Below, in pieces: positions 15,761 through 24,969 of a DNA stretch of 48,174 nucleotides. A program made the translations under genes and the position numbers. Each line of letters opens with the position of its first letter. The first letter of the stretch is position 1. The notes below the pieces were generated by a model. That model searched no databases and had not been told where the DNA came from. It saw only the letters and a program-made list of their open reading frames with translations. The stretch comes from Dokdonella_A sp039926425 (GTDB taxonomy: Bacteria; Pseudomonadota; Gammaproteobacteria; Xanthomonadales; Rhodanobacteraceae). The stretch covers positions 1-48,174 of the forward strand of contig NZ_JBDSWZ010000148.1 in NCBI RefSeq assembly GCF_039926425.1, in the 5' to 3' direction.

Positions 15761-17659
15761 ATGCCCGATGCCGCCCAAACAATCCTTCTCAACGGCACCA
15801 CCCTCACCCGCGAGCAACTCGTCGCAATAGCGCGGCATGGCGCCGGCGTCACTCTGGACGAAGCACAACTCGCCCACGTGCAGCGCGCCGCGGACTTCCT
15901 CAGTGAAAAAGTACGCTGCGGCGAGCCGATCTACGGCGTGACGACCGGCTTCGGCAGCAATGCGGACAAGCTGCTCGGCGCGCATCGCGCGCGCGATGAA
16001 CTGCCTGGCGGCAATCCCGAACAGCGCGAGGGCACGCTGCTCGACGAGTTGCAGCACAACCTCGTGATCACGCATGCGGTGTGCGTCGGCAAGCCTTTCG
16101 ATTCGACCGTGGTCCGCGCAATGCTCGCGATTCGCATCAACACGTTGATGCGAGGTCATTCCGGCATTCGCGTGTCCACGCTGCGCGCGCTCACCGAGCT
16201 GCTCAATCGCGATGTCATCCCGCTGATTCCCGAAAAGGGATCCGTGGGCGCGAGTGGCGATCTGGCGCCTCTTTCGCATCTCGCGATCGTGCTGCTTGGT
16301 GGTGGCGAGGCGTTCCACAAGGGCGTCCGCATGTGCGGGGCCGACGCGCTGAAGAAGGCCGGGCTCGAACCATTGCGTCTTTCGTTCAAGGAAGGCCTCG
16401 CACTCAACAATGGCACGGCGCAGATGCTTGCGTGCGCCGTGCTCGCGCTCGATCGTCTGCACGCGCTGCTCGCGACCGCCGATCTCGCCGCGGCGATGAC
16501 GCTCGATGCATTCGCCGGTCGTGCGGGCGCGATGCGCGAAGAAGTGCACGCGCTGCGTCCGCATCCGGGCCAGGTCGAAACCGCGCGGACGATACGCAAC
16601 CATCTCGTCGGATCGACGCTTGCGGATATTCCGTATCACCTGGTGCCTCGCTTCCGCACATGGCTGGCCGATTCATGGAGCGATCCGGAAGACCAGAAGC
16701 AGCATTTCGATATCGCATGGGACTATGTGCCGCCGGGCCAGCGTCATGGACGCGAGGCTTTCTACGCGCGCTTCCTGCCGTTCAAGGGCGGCAAGAAACA
16801 CCAGCCTCAGGATGCGTACTGTTTGCGGTGCATGCCGCAGGTGCATGGCGCCGTGCGCGACGCCTACGATCAGGCCTGCCGCGTCATCGATATCGAACTC
16901 AATGCGGTCACCGACAATCCGCTGATCTTTCCCGATGCTCCCGATGCACACGTCATCGAGGACCAGGTGATTTCCGCAGGTCATTTCCACGGCATGCCGC
17001 TGGCGCTCGCGATGAGCTACATCAAGGCGGCGATCCCGGTGCTTGCATCGATCTCCGAGCGACGCCTCAACAAGCTGGTCGATCCTGCAACGAACGACGG
17101 CCTTCCGGCGTTCCTGATCGGCAACGAGGACGCGACCGACTCGGGTTTCATGATCGTCCAGTACACCGCCGCTGCACTCGTCAACGATCTCGCGACTCGC
17201 GCGCATCCTGCGTCGGTGTACTCGATTCCGACCAGCGCAAACGCGGAAGATCACGTGTCGATGGGCGCGAATGAAGCACGCCACGTGCTGGAAATGACCG
17301 AGGATCTCGGCCACGTGCTCGCGATGGAGCTCTACACCGCGGCGCAGGCACTCGACTACCGCCAGGACATGCTCAATGCGGCGCGTCGTCTCGCCCAGCG
17401 CGGCGACTGGCGTGCCATTGCGGCAAAGATTGCGAATGCGCCGGATGCGAGCCATCCATCGCGCGCGCAGTTCGAATCCGAAGTACAGACGCTCGCGGCA
17501 GCACTCGCGCAAGCAAAAGATTTCCACGCGGGCAGGGCAGTGGCGCAGGCGCACGCAAGAATCCGCGAGCGCATTGCCTTCATGGCGCGCGATCGTGCGA
17601 TGGATGGCGACGTGAAGACGATGTGCGCGTTGGTGGCGTCGGACGCGTTGCTTGCCTGA
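15761..17659 (+). CDS. histidine/aromatic amino acid ammonia-lyase
   Basis: A 632-aa member of the HAL/PAL/TAL family, which removes ammonia from an amino acid through the MIO group formed from Ala-Ser-Gly (here residues 164-166 in SVGASGDLAPLSH). The specificity site is T104-H105 in NLVITHAV; histidine lyases have Ser-His there and tyrosine lyases His-Leu, so histidine is the likelier substrate. Compared with HutH (about 510 aa) there is an insertion of about 50 residues around 299-350 (containing DYVPPGQRHGREAFYARF) before QDAYCLRC, and a longer C-terminus. The start could also be the ATG at 15737. No hutU, hutI or hutG lies nearby, so a role in histidine breakdown is not supported by context. 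Confidence 0.85.
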   Translation: MPDAAQTILLNGTTLTREQLVAIARHGAGVTLDEAQLAHVQRAADFLSEKVRCGEPIYGVTTGFGSNADKLLGAHRARDELPGGNPEQREGTLLDELQHNLVITHAVCVGKPFDSTVVRAMLAIRINTLMRGHSGIRVSTLRALTELLNRDVIPLIPEKGSVGASGDLAPLSHLAIVLLGGGEAFHKGVRMCGADALKKAGLEPLRLSFKEGLALNNGTAQMLACAVLALDRLHALLATADLAAAMTLDAFAGRAGAMREEVHALRPHPGQVETARTIRNHLVGSTLADIPYHLVPRFRTWLADSWSDPEDQKQHFDIAWDYVPPGQRHGREAFYARFLPFKGGKKHQPQDAYCLRCMPQVHGAVRDAYDQACRVIDIELNAVTDNPLIFPDAPDAHVIEDQVISAGHFHGMPLALAMSYIKAAIPVLASISERRLNKLVDPATNDGLPAFLIGNEDATDSGFMIVQYTAAALVNDLATRAHPASVYSIPTSANAEDHVSMGANEARHVLEMTEDLGHVLAMELYTAAQALDYRQDMLNAARRLAQRGDWRAIAAKIANAPDASHPSRAQFESEVQTLAAALAQAKDFHAGRAVAQAHARIRERIAFMARDRAMDGDVKTMCALVASDALLA

Positions 17660-17713
17660 CCGTTCCACCGGCGCGCGGTGTCGCGACGATCGTAGGTGTC
17701 ACCCATGGGCCAA

Positions 17714-17883
17714 CGTGATTCCCGCGAACGCGGGAATCGCTCGAAGTACTCGACGTCATTCCAGCGAAATCGGTCATTGCTCAAAGTAGTCGACGTCATT
17801 CCCGCGAAAGCGGGAATCGCTCGAGTTGTTCGCTCCGTGCCTTGAGAGACCGGAGCGATTCCCGCTTTCGCGGGAATGACGTC
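17714..17883. repeat. cluster of four REP-like palindromes (family A)
   Basis: Copies lie at 17714-17740 (+), 17751-17775 (+, decayed), 17792-17822 (+) and 17853-17883 (-). The last two are perfect 31-bp inverted repeats 30 bases apart, a REPIN-like arrangement. They fill the gap between the convergent ammonia-lyase and M14 peptidase genes, and several short phrases (CTCGAAGTACTCGACG, CTCAAAGTAGTCGACG) repeat between copies. Confidence 0.9.
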
Positions 17884-17937
17884 AGAAAAACAGTGGGAGC
17901 GATGGACGCGGCAAGTGGACTGCGCCTGCGACAGTTC

Positions 17938-20442
17938 TCAGCTTCCCTCGAACCCGTCATCGAAAATCACATCGTCTGGTTGCTGCAGTGCCCGACACGC
18001 GTCGCCACCGGCTTCTATGCGGATGTTGTCGACCGCCCATCCCGGCCCGTTTGCATTCTGGTCGCTGGTCAGGCGGAACCGCAGCTTGAAGGCCGCGGCA
18101 CCATCCGCCGCAACCGGCAGTTCGATGTGGTGCGACTGCCAGGTCGTCTGTCCGCTGCAGCTGTAAAGCGCGGTCCATGTTGATCCGTTGTTCGCGCTGT
18201 ACTCGACGTGGCCATAGTCGAAACCGCTTTCGGTGTCGCAGCGGTCGTCGAAATCGAGCGTGACCTCGCTGTAGCCGGTGAGATCGTGCACGGCCGACGT
18301 CAACGAGCGATTGAGGTTGTCGCCGTAGTCCGGCGTGTTCCACACCTTCGTCGTGTCGCCGTCCGTGCCGGATTCGATCACCCATGGAGACTGCGCCGTC
18401 CAGCCCTGGTTGCCCGATTCCACGTCGTCCGAAACGATGCTGCAATTGGGATACAGTGCAAAATCGTGTGCGATCTTGCTGCCAAGAGTGAGCGCGACAC
18501 CGTGCAGGTCTTCAGAGAGGTGATGCGCAGCGCTGACATGCACGTCGTAGGTGCCGGGATAGCCGTGCGCCCGATAGACTCCGGTGGCCGCGTCGCTGGT
18601 GGCGCGATGCGTTTCGTCGGCGTTCGCCAGCGTGATCGTCGCGACCAGTGGAGCGGCTGACGACTTGTCCGTGACCGTGCCCGCAAGTGTGCCGACCGAA
18701 TCCGCGCTCACGATGTCGATCATTGCGGCATTTGGCGTACCGGCGTTGCCAGCGGAATCGGTGCCTTGCACGTAGATCATGTGGCGGCCGACTCCGAGGT
18801 TCGCACCGGCCGGAAGCGTTCCGCGGACGTCCTCCACCGATCCGCTGAAGGTGCCATCAGTTGCTGTGAGTGCGACTGCTTGCGAACCGCTGTCCCAGGG
18901 CAGCTGGTCGACATAGGCGTTTGCACTCGCGATCGTGCGAACGGTGCCGATGACCGAGTCGCCGGAGGTCGACTGGTTGAAGCGTGAATCGTCGATCCGT
19001 GCGCTGATGCTGACTGGATCTCCGGTGGCGATGAGATCCGATGTTCCCGTCGCGCCGACGGTGTCGGGACCGATCGGCAGTTTGTAGGTCGCATGAAGAT
19101 TGCGCGCGGCATACCGCAACGCGGCGATGTTGTTCGGCGCGGTCGTGCCGTCGAACGATGCGCAGTCTTCGAAGAATCCGCTGCCATCGGTCTCGATCGT
19201 GAAGCCGGGCACGCCGAGGAGGCCATACATGGTGTCGTCCGTGGCGCCATCCGTCGGGTACAGCGTGTCAGCCTGCTCCGGCGTGTAGCCATTGAAATAC
19301 GCGATGCGACGGCCGAACGTGCGCATCGCCGATTGGTTGGGCGCGGCACTGGGCGTATCGCCCCATGGCCACAGCACAAGGGCTGCATTGCTGTGGATGT
19401 CGATGAAGAAGCCAGTGGTGTCGGCGGGTGCTGCCGCGCCGCCGTCGCCACCGAGCGGCGGATTCATCGGTCCGTCGCGATGGTCTGCGAAGACACCTCC
19501 GCTGCAGACTCCGTCGGCAGTACACTTGCCGGCGACGTACTGCACCAGGTTTTGTGTTTCCGGCTCGGAGGCCTTCACCGGCCCGCGATAGGTTTCGCCG
19601 CACACGTTTCCGTCCGACCCCACACCCTGCGTGATGTTCCAGTGAAATGGAAAGTTGCGATTGAGATCGATGCCGTCGCCGTCATTGTCGACATTGACGT
19701 TGCCGTCGCAATTGCCGCTCACTTCATCGACGTTTTTGCGCCAGAGGATTCCCCGCTCGGCCTGCTTGCGCCCGTCTGGGTTCGCCTGCAGCACCATGCG
19801 GAAATCGTTGTGGTCGACCAGCCAGGTGGCTTCGGCGTCGGTGCCGTAGTTGTCGACCAGCCATTCGGCGAAACGAGTTCCAAGTTCAGCCGGCGCATAT
19901 TCGCGCGCATGGATCGAGGTGAACACCACCATCTTCGGACGATCGGGATCCGACGCGATCGTGTCGAGGTTGGTGATGCGCAGTGCACGCATTTCGTAAC
20001 CTGCGCTCGCGTTCTGCGATTTCTTCCAGGTCGGCCCGAGCTCATCGATCGTGACGATGTTCGGGTGGTCGGCCTTCAACGCATCCATCGTCGAATAGGT
20101 TTCCTCGACGGTTCGAAAGCACTGGAAACCCGGGATGCTGTTCGGCGCGACGCCTTGTGCCTTTGCTTGCTCGAAGTGCGCGTAAAACGCGTTCAACGTC
20201 GCGGTGGCGCTCTGGTCAATGGAGACACCCAAGCCGGCCTCTTCAAGCGCCGCGATTCCACGATCGCCCGTCGCGACGCGCAGCGTGCTGCGCTTGCCGT
20301 CGACGATCACGTGCTGGAAGTGCGCCGCGGCGCGCGCGAGCGCTGCGTTGTCCGGATAGTGCGCTTCGACCACCCATTCTTCGGCGGCAGCGGAGTTCAA
20401 GCCAGCGACCACGATCGCCACGGCAAGCAAGGTTCTGCGCAC
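17938..20442 (-). CDS. secreted M14 zinc carboxypeptidase
   Basis: An 834-aa exported metallopeptidase. A signal peptide covers the first 20 residues (MRRTLLAVAIVVAGLNSAAA). The M14 domain spans roughly 105-470 with zinc ligands H178 and E181 in IHAREYAPAE, H350 in DIHSNA, substrate-binding NPDGR (221-225) and LNRNF, and catalytic Glu417 in FTIETDG. Behind it follow Ig-like/bacterial carboxypeptidase-type repeats and a last module rich in Asp and Ser with PWVIESG and VDNIRIEAGG, similar to jelly-roll domains of secreted proteins. The protein ends in IFDDGFEGS, a tail frequently seen on exported xanthomonad proteins. It starts with GTG at 20442 behind GGGGGTGG. It likely trims peptides outside the cell for nutrition. 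Confidence 0.92.
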   Translation of the reverse strand: MRRTLLAVAIVVAGLNSAAAEEWVVEAHYPDNAALARAAAHFQHVIVDGKRSTLRVATGDRGIAALEEAGLGVSIDQSATATLNAFYAHFEQAKAQGVAPNSIPGFQCFRTVEETYSTMDALKADHPNIVTIDELGPTWKKSQNASAGYEMRALRITNLDTIASDPDRPKMVVFTSIHAREYAPAELGTRFAEWLVDNYGTDAEATWLVDHNDFRMVLQANPDGRKQAERGILWRKNVDEVSGNCDGNVNVDNDGDGIDLNRNFPFHWNITQGVGSDGNVCGETYRGPVKASEPETQNLVQYVAGKCTADGVCSGGVFADHRDGPMNPPLGGDGGAAAPADTTGFFIDIHSNAALVLWPWGDTPSAAPNQSAMRTFGRRIAYFNGYTPEQADTLYPTDGATDDTMYGLLGVPGFTIETDGSGFFEDCASFDGTTAPNNIAALRYAARNLHATYKLPIGPDTVGATGTSDLIATGDPVSISARIDDSRFNQSTSGDSVIGTVRTIASANAYVDQLPWDSGSQAVALTATDGTFSGSVEDVRGTLPAGANLGVGRHMIYVQGTDSAGNAGTPNAAMIDIVSADSVGTLAGTVTDKSSAAPLVATITLANADETHRATSDAATGVYRAHGYPGTYDVHVSAAHHLSEDLHGVALTLGSKIAHDFALYPNCSIVSDDVESGNQGWTAQSPWVIESGTDGDTTKVWNTPDYGDNLNRSLTSAVHDLTGYSEVTLDFDDRCDTESGFDYGHVEYSANNGSTWTALYSCSGQTTWQSHHIELPVAADGAAAFKLRFRLTSDQNANGPGWAVDNIRIEAGGDACRALQQPDDVIFDDGFEGS

Positions 20443-20575
20443 GGATCCACCCCCGGATAAAGCGCTCGATACTAGCGGCCCGCGGGCGCGCGCGGAAGGT
20501 CGACGCGATCAGGAATTGTAAAGAGCGCTTCGGCCGGTCCATCAAGGGATACGCGACGAATGATCGCGCGCACGA

Positions 20576-21418
20576 TCACTCGATCTGCTCTCGCGCCCAC
20601 GCGGCATCCAGAGCTTCCATTGCATCGTGCGGCTTCAGCCGCGCGGCCTTGTCGAACGCTTCGGCGACGTCGTCCTCGCGTTTGTCGCCATGGATAAGCA
20701 GCAGGCCATTCCCCCATTCGATCCACGCGATCTGCGATGCCGGCGTCAGCTTCACCGCTTGCTGCAGATGTTTTTCCGCGTCGGCCGCGTTGGCGCCGTA
20801 CGTCAGTTTGGCCAGCATGCCGCCGACCTTGCCGACAATCTCGGCGTGGTAGAGCCCGAACGCGGAGTGCGCCTCAGCGTGCTTCGGAGTCAGCTTCAGT
20901 GCCGCGTCGAGTGATTCCCTCACCTTGCCGGCCAGGCCCTGCGCCAGTGCCTTGGTGATCGACAGCGTCTGACTGAGGCGGCCGATCGCGAACGCGCGCC
21001 GGTAGTGGCTGTTCGCCTCGTTCGGCAGCGCCTGCACCGATTCGTCGGCGAGGCGGATCAGGTCTTCGTAGCGGGCGACCTTCGCGGCCGGGTCATCGAT
21101 CAGGTAGGTGGCGTGGATGCCGCCGGCCTTGATCGCTACCGAGGAGCCGAGGGGACCCAGCGCGATTCCGCGGTCGTAGGCCTGCTGGAAATCGCCGTTG
21201 TGGAAGGCGCGCCACGCATCCTGCAACCCGGTCGCGCTGGCCTTCGCATCCTTGCCGAGCTTCGCATTGCGCTTGAGCAGCGTGGCGACGTGCTTCTCGT
21301 CGGGGAACGGCTCCTGATCGCCTGCGTGCAGGTCGCCCCACGCTTTTGCGAGCGTGTCGCCGGCGTAGTTGAATCGTTTTTCCGGATGGGGAAATGGGGC
21401 CCACGCCTTCTTCGCCAT
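20576..21418 (-). CDS. TPR-like protein, 280 aa
   Basis: A soluble 280-aa protein without signal peptide. It is almost entirely helical with TPR-like units, for example ALPNEANSHYRRAFAIGRLSQ, ALKLTPKHAEAHSAFGLYHAE, AVKLTPASQIAWIEWGNGLLL and AARLKPHDAMEALDAAW, each spaced about 34-45 residues with the typical A-x-x-x-x-P turn. The N-terminal 80 residues (WAPFPHPEKRFNYAGDTL) are different and may form another domain. Such proteins act as scaffolds. A GAGGA ribosome-binding site precedes the ATG at 21418. It lies upstream of the M14 gene on the same strand, with 133 bases between them, so co-transcription is possible but not shown. Confidence 0.78.
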   Translation of the reverse strand: MAKKAWAPFPHPEKRFNYAGDTLAKAWGDLHAGDQEPFPDEKHVATLLKRNAKLGKDAKASATGLQDAWRAFHNGDFQQAYDRGIALGPLGSSVAIKAGGIHATYLIDDPAAKVARYEDLIRLADESVQALPNEANSHYRRAFAIGRLSQTLSITKALAQGLAGKVRESLDAALKLTPKHAEAHSAFGLYHAEIVGKVGGMLAKLTYGANAADAEKHLQQAVKLTPASQIAWIEWGNGLLLIHGDKREDDVAEAFDKAARLKPHDAMEALDAAWAREQIE

Positions 21419-21529
21419 CGTGCCGTCCTCGTCGTCAACCGGAGATGGCCACGAGTGTGAACGGCGACAACGCGCCCGTCACGCCGCCGTGCGGCAAGCC
21501 GTTAAACTCGGCGCACTTCCAAAAGTCAC

Positions 21530-21603
21530 GTGGGCGCGGCTTCAGCCGCGATGTTTTTGGGTTGTCGACCCAACAGAAGCATCGCGGCTGGAGCCGCTCC
21601 CAC
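21530..21603. repeat. REP-like doublet, family B
   Basis: Two 24-base arms, 21530-21553 and 21580-21603, are inverted repeats with two mismatches (core CATCGCGGCTGAAGCCG). They are separated by 26 bases containing GGGTTGTCGACCCAAC. A related arm with the same TGTCGACCCAA neighbour occurs at 48135-48170. The doublet ends 22 bases before ligA. Confidence 0.88.
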
Positions 21604-21625
21604 GATCTCCAGCCGGATATCGCGC

Positions 21626-23986
21626 ATGACCCGAGGCAAAGCCGACGCCCCTTCCGCTGCCCGCGCCGCCGATCTGCGCGCGCGCATCGACGACGCCAAC
21701 CATCGCTATCACGTGCTCGACGAGCCGGAGATTCCGGACATCGAATACGACAAGCTGATGCGTGAGCTCAGCGAACTGGAAGCGACCCATCCTGAGCTGG
21801 TCACTGCCGATTCGCCGACGGCGCGTGTCGGTGCCGCACCATCAGGCGCGTTTGCGCCGGTCCCGCACGAGATACGCATGCTGTCGCTGGCCAACGCCTT
21901 CACGCCGGACGAGGTGGAGGATTTCGTGCGCCGGGTCGAGCAGCGCATCGAAAAAACCGACCCGGTGTTTTCGGTCGAGCCGAAGTTCGACGGACTTGCG
22001 ATCAGCCTGCGCTATGAAGACGGCGTGTTCGTCCGCGGCGCCACACGGGGCGACGGCGAAACAGGCGAGGACGTCAGCGCGAATCTGCGCACGATCAGGT
22101 CCATTCCGTTGCGCCTGCGTGGCACCGACGTGCCGACGGTGCTGGAAGTGCGCGGCGAGGTCTACATGCCGCGCGACGGGTTCGAGAAGTACAACGAACG
22201 CATGCGCGCCAATGGTGGCAAGGTACTGGTCAATCCACGCAACGGCGCCGCCGGTTCATTGCGACATCTCGATCCGCGACTGACCGCGCAGCGTCCGCTC
22301 GCGTTCTACGCCTACGCGGTCGGAGTCGTCGAAGGGGGGGCACTTCCGACCACGCATTCGGCAACGCTCGCGAAATTCCGCGAATGGGGTGTGCCGGTCA
22401 GCGCACTGGTCGACACCGCGCACGGAGTGGCGGGATGCCTCGCCTATTACGCACGCATCGGCGCTGAGCGCGACACATTGCCGTTCGATATCGACGGCGT
22501 GGTCTACAAGGTCGACGATTATGCCGACCAGCGCGAACTCGGCTTCGTCGGCCGCACGCCGCGCTGGGCGATCGCGCACAAGTTTCCGGCACAGGAACAG
22601 CAGACGCTGATCGAGGCGATCGAGGTCAACATCGGGCGCACCGGTGCGGCCACACCGACCGCGCGTCTCGTGCCGGTGCATGTCGGCGGAGTCACCGTGA
22701 CGAACGCGACGTTGCACAACGCCGACCAGGTTGCCCGGCTCGACGTGCGCATCGGTGACACGGTGATCGTGCGGCGCGCCGGCGATGTGATTCCGGAAGT
22801 CGTGCGGGTTGTCATGGAGCTGCGACCGGCGAATGCAAAACCCTGGACGATGCCGGCGACGTGCCCGATCTGTGGCTCCGACATCGTGCGCGAGGAGGGT
22901 GAATCGGTGGCCCGATGCACCGGCGAACTCACCTGCGCGGCGCAACGCGTGCAAGCGATCTTCCACTTCGCGTCGCGCCGCACGATGGACATCGACGGCT
23001 TGGGCGAACGCTACATCGAGGATCTCAGCGATCTGGGCTACGTGGTCTCGGTCGCGGATCTCTACAAGCTCACCGTCGACGACCTGATCGCGATGAAGCA
23101 GCGCGCCGACGAACGCGATGGCACCATCCCTGAAACGACAAAGGCCGGCAAGGTCGCAACGAAGTGGGCGGAAAACCTGGTCGAGGCGATCGACAAGAGC
23201 CGCCGGACGACACTTGACCGCTTTCTCTACGCGCTCGGGATCCAGCATGTCGGTGAAAGCACCTCGAAGAGTCTCGCCACGTGGTTCGGCGATCTCGCGC
23301 TGATCCGGCACCTTCCATGGCCCATCCTCAAGCTGGTGCCCGACATCGGCAACGAAGTCGCCCACGCCATCGATGCGTTCTTCCAGCAATCGGGTAACCA
23401 GACCGTCATTGACGATCTGTTCGCGCGCGGCGTGGTCGTGACAGACACCCATCCACCATCGCCGAAACTGCGGGCGGAGCTGACGGTTGCAAACGTGCTT
23501 GCCCAGTTCGGCATCGCGAAGGTCACGACGAAGCGGGCGGAGCAGCTCGGCATCGCATTCGAATCGCTCGCCGCCGTTGCCGGCGCAAACGCGGATGCGC
23601 TGCTCGAGGCGGGTCTGCCGACCGAAACAGCGGAATCACTGCTCACGTACGTCGCGATGGACGAGGGTCGGGCCTTGCTTGCACGATGCATCGACGGCAT
23701 GACACGGCTCGCCGAAGCGACGTCCGCACAGGCGACGGTCGAAACTGGCGTGCTCGATGGCAAGACCGTCGTTCTGACCGGCACCTTGTCCGCGCTCACG
23801 CGAGACGACGCGAAGGTGCGGCTCGAAGCATTGGGCGCAAAGGTGGCCGGCAGCGTTTCGAAGAAAACCAGTTTTGTCGTCGCCGGAGAGGCGGCGGGTT
23901 CCAAGCTCGACAAGGCGCAGGAGCTTGGCGTGGAAATCTGGGATGAAGCGGCCTTGCTCGCGTTCCTGGCAAAGCATTCGGCGTGA
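21626..23986 (+). CDS. ligA: NAD+-dependent DNA ligase
   Basis: A 786-aa enzyme that seals nicks in replication and repair. Order of parts: Ia domain (HRYHVLDEPEIPDIEYDKL), adenylation domain with Lys120 in VEPKFDGLAIS, OB fold, a zinc finger with Cys413, Cys416, Cys431 and Cys437, helix-hairpin-helix repeats, and a C-terminal BRCT domain (LDGKTVVLTGTLSALTRDDAK). It is longer than E. coli LigA (671 aa), partly through an insertion after DLYKLTVDDLIAMKQ that reads ADERDGTIPETTKAG; long forms are usual in xanthomonads. The ATG at 21626 is preferred to upstream codons that run through the family B repeat. Its stop overlaps the next start (GTGA). Confidence 0.97.
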   Translation: MTRGKADAPSAARAADLRARIDDANHRYHVLDEPEIPDIEYDKLMRELSELEATHPELVTADSPTARVGAAPSGAFAPVPHEIRMLSLANAFTPDEVEDFVRRVEQRIEKTDPVFSVEPKFDGLAISLRYEDGVFVRGATRGDGETGEDVSANLRTIRSIPLRLRGTDVPTVLEVRGEVYMPRDGFEKYNERMRANGGKVLVNPRNGAAGSLRHLDPRLTAQRPLAFYAYAVGVVEGGALPTTHSATLAKFREWGVPVSALVDTAHGVAGCLAYYARIGAERDTLPFDIDGVVYKVDDYADQRELGFVGRTPRWAIAHKFPAQEQQTLIEAIEVNIGRTGAATPTARLVPVHVGGVTVTNATLHNADQVARLDVRIGDTVIVRRAGDVIPEVVRVVMELRPANAKPWTMPATCPICGSDIVREEGESVARCTGELTCAAQRVQAIFHFASRRTMDIDGLGERYIEDLSDLGYVVSVADLYKLTVDDLIAMKQRADERDGTIPETTKAGKVATKWAENLVEAIDKSRRTTLDRFLYALGIQHVGESTSKSLATWFGDLALIRHLPWPILKLVPDIGNEVAHAIDAFFQQSGNQTVIDDLFARGVVVTDTHPPSPKLRAELTVANVLAQFGIAKVTTKRAEQLGIAFESLAAVAGANADALLEAGLPTETAESLLTYVAMDEGRALLARCIDGMTRLAEATSAQATVETGVLDGKTVVLTGTLSALTRDDAKVRLEALGAKVAGSVSKKTSFVVAGEAAGSKLDKAQELGVEIWDEAALLAFLAKHSA

Positions 23987-24969
23987 TCGACTCATTGGCA
24001 TCGCCCACCGTAGCCTCGGCCGCAGCGCTCGTTTCACTGAAGACGCGTGCGCGCTTGTACGCGCAGATTCGAGCGTTTTTCGCCGAGCGCAACGTACTCG
24101 AAGTGGAAACGCCGATCCTCAGCCAGGCCGGCAACACCGAACCGAACATCGAGAGTTTCAGTACGCAATTTTCTGGCCACTCGGATGCGGGGCTCGCCGA
24201 ACGCTGGTTGCGGACGTCGCCGGAATTCCCCCTCAAGCGCCTGCTCGCCGCCGGCATCGGCGACTGCTACGAACTCGGTCGGGTGTTTCGCAATGGCGAG
24301 GCAGGGCGTCGGCACAATCCCGAGTTCACGATGCTCGAGTGGTATCGCGTCGGCTGGGATCATCGCCGGCTGATGGACGAAACGTGCACGCTTGTGAAAG
24401 CCGCGCTTGAGCAGGTTGGCCGACAGGCGACAGTCGTTCAAAAAAGCTACCGCGACTGGTTTGTCGACGAGCTCGACCTCGACCCGTTTGCCGCGTCCAT
24501 CGCGGAACTGCAATCGCCGCTGGCCGACGTTCGCATCGATGGGGACGCGCTATCGCGGGACGACTGGCTCGACCTTCTCGTGACGCATCGATTGCAGCCG
24601 TCGTTCCCGCACGATCGCATCAGTCTCGTCCATGATTTTCCGGCGTCGCAATGCGCGCTGGCGAAAATCCGCGAGGACGACCCACCCGTTGCGGAACGGT
24701 TCGAGCTGTATCTGGGGCCGCATGAGCTGGCGAACGGGTATCACGAGCTGACCGATGCGGTCGAGCAGCGCGCGCGGTTTGATCGCGACAACGCTCGACG
24801 ACGAAGCCGCGGTCAGCGCGAGGTTCCGATCGACCGATGGCTCCTCGACGCATTGCCGGCGATGCCCGACTGCGCCGGTGTCGCACTCGGCATCGAGCGC
24901 CTGCTGATGGGGTTGGCCGGCAGCGACGCGATCGCCGACGTGATCGCGTTTCCGTTCGATCAGGCCTGA
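23983..24969 (+). CDS. epmA: elongation factor P--(R)-beta-lysine ligase
   Basis: A 328-aa paralogue of the catalytic domain of class II lysyl-tRNA synthetase (also called PoxA, YjeA or GenX) without an anticodon domain. It attaches (R)-beta-lysine to EF-P, which relieves ribosome stalling at proline runs. Marks: VLEVETPILSQAGNTEPN, motif 2 CYELGRVFRNGEAGRRHNPEFTMLEWYR, and motif 3 GVALGIERLLMGLAG. The start is a GTG inside the ligA stop (GTGA), so translation is probably coupled. epmB and efp are not in the window. It ends in a 10-bp palindromic overlap with the convergent MFS gene. Confidence 0.95.
   Translation: MIDSLASPTVASAAALVSLKTRARLYAQIRAFFAERNVLEVETPILSQAGNTEPNIESFSTQFSGHSDAGLAERWLRTSPEFPLKRLLAAGIGDCYELGRVFRNGEAGRRHNPEFTMLEWYRVGWDHRRLMDETCTLVKAALEQVGRQATVVQKSYRDWFVDELDLDPFAASIAELQSPLADVRIDGDALSRDDWLDLLVTHRLQPSFPHDRISLVHDFPASQCALAKIREDDPPVAERFELYLGPHELANGYHELTDAVEQRARFDRDNARRRSRGQREVPIDRWLLDALPAMPDCAGVALGIERLLMGLAGSDAIADVIAFPFDQA

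Noticed and set aside
17714..17883. CRISPR array
   Set aside because: The repeats are palindromic, in both orientations, with repeated rather than unique spacers, and no cas genes are present.
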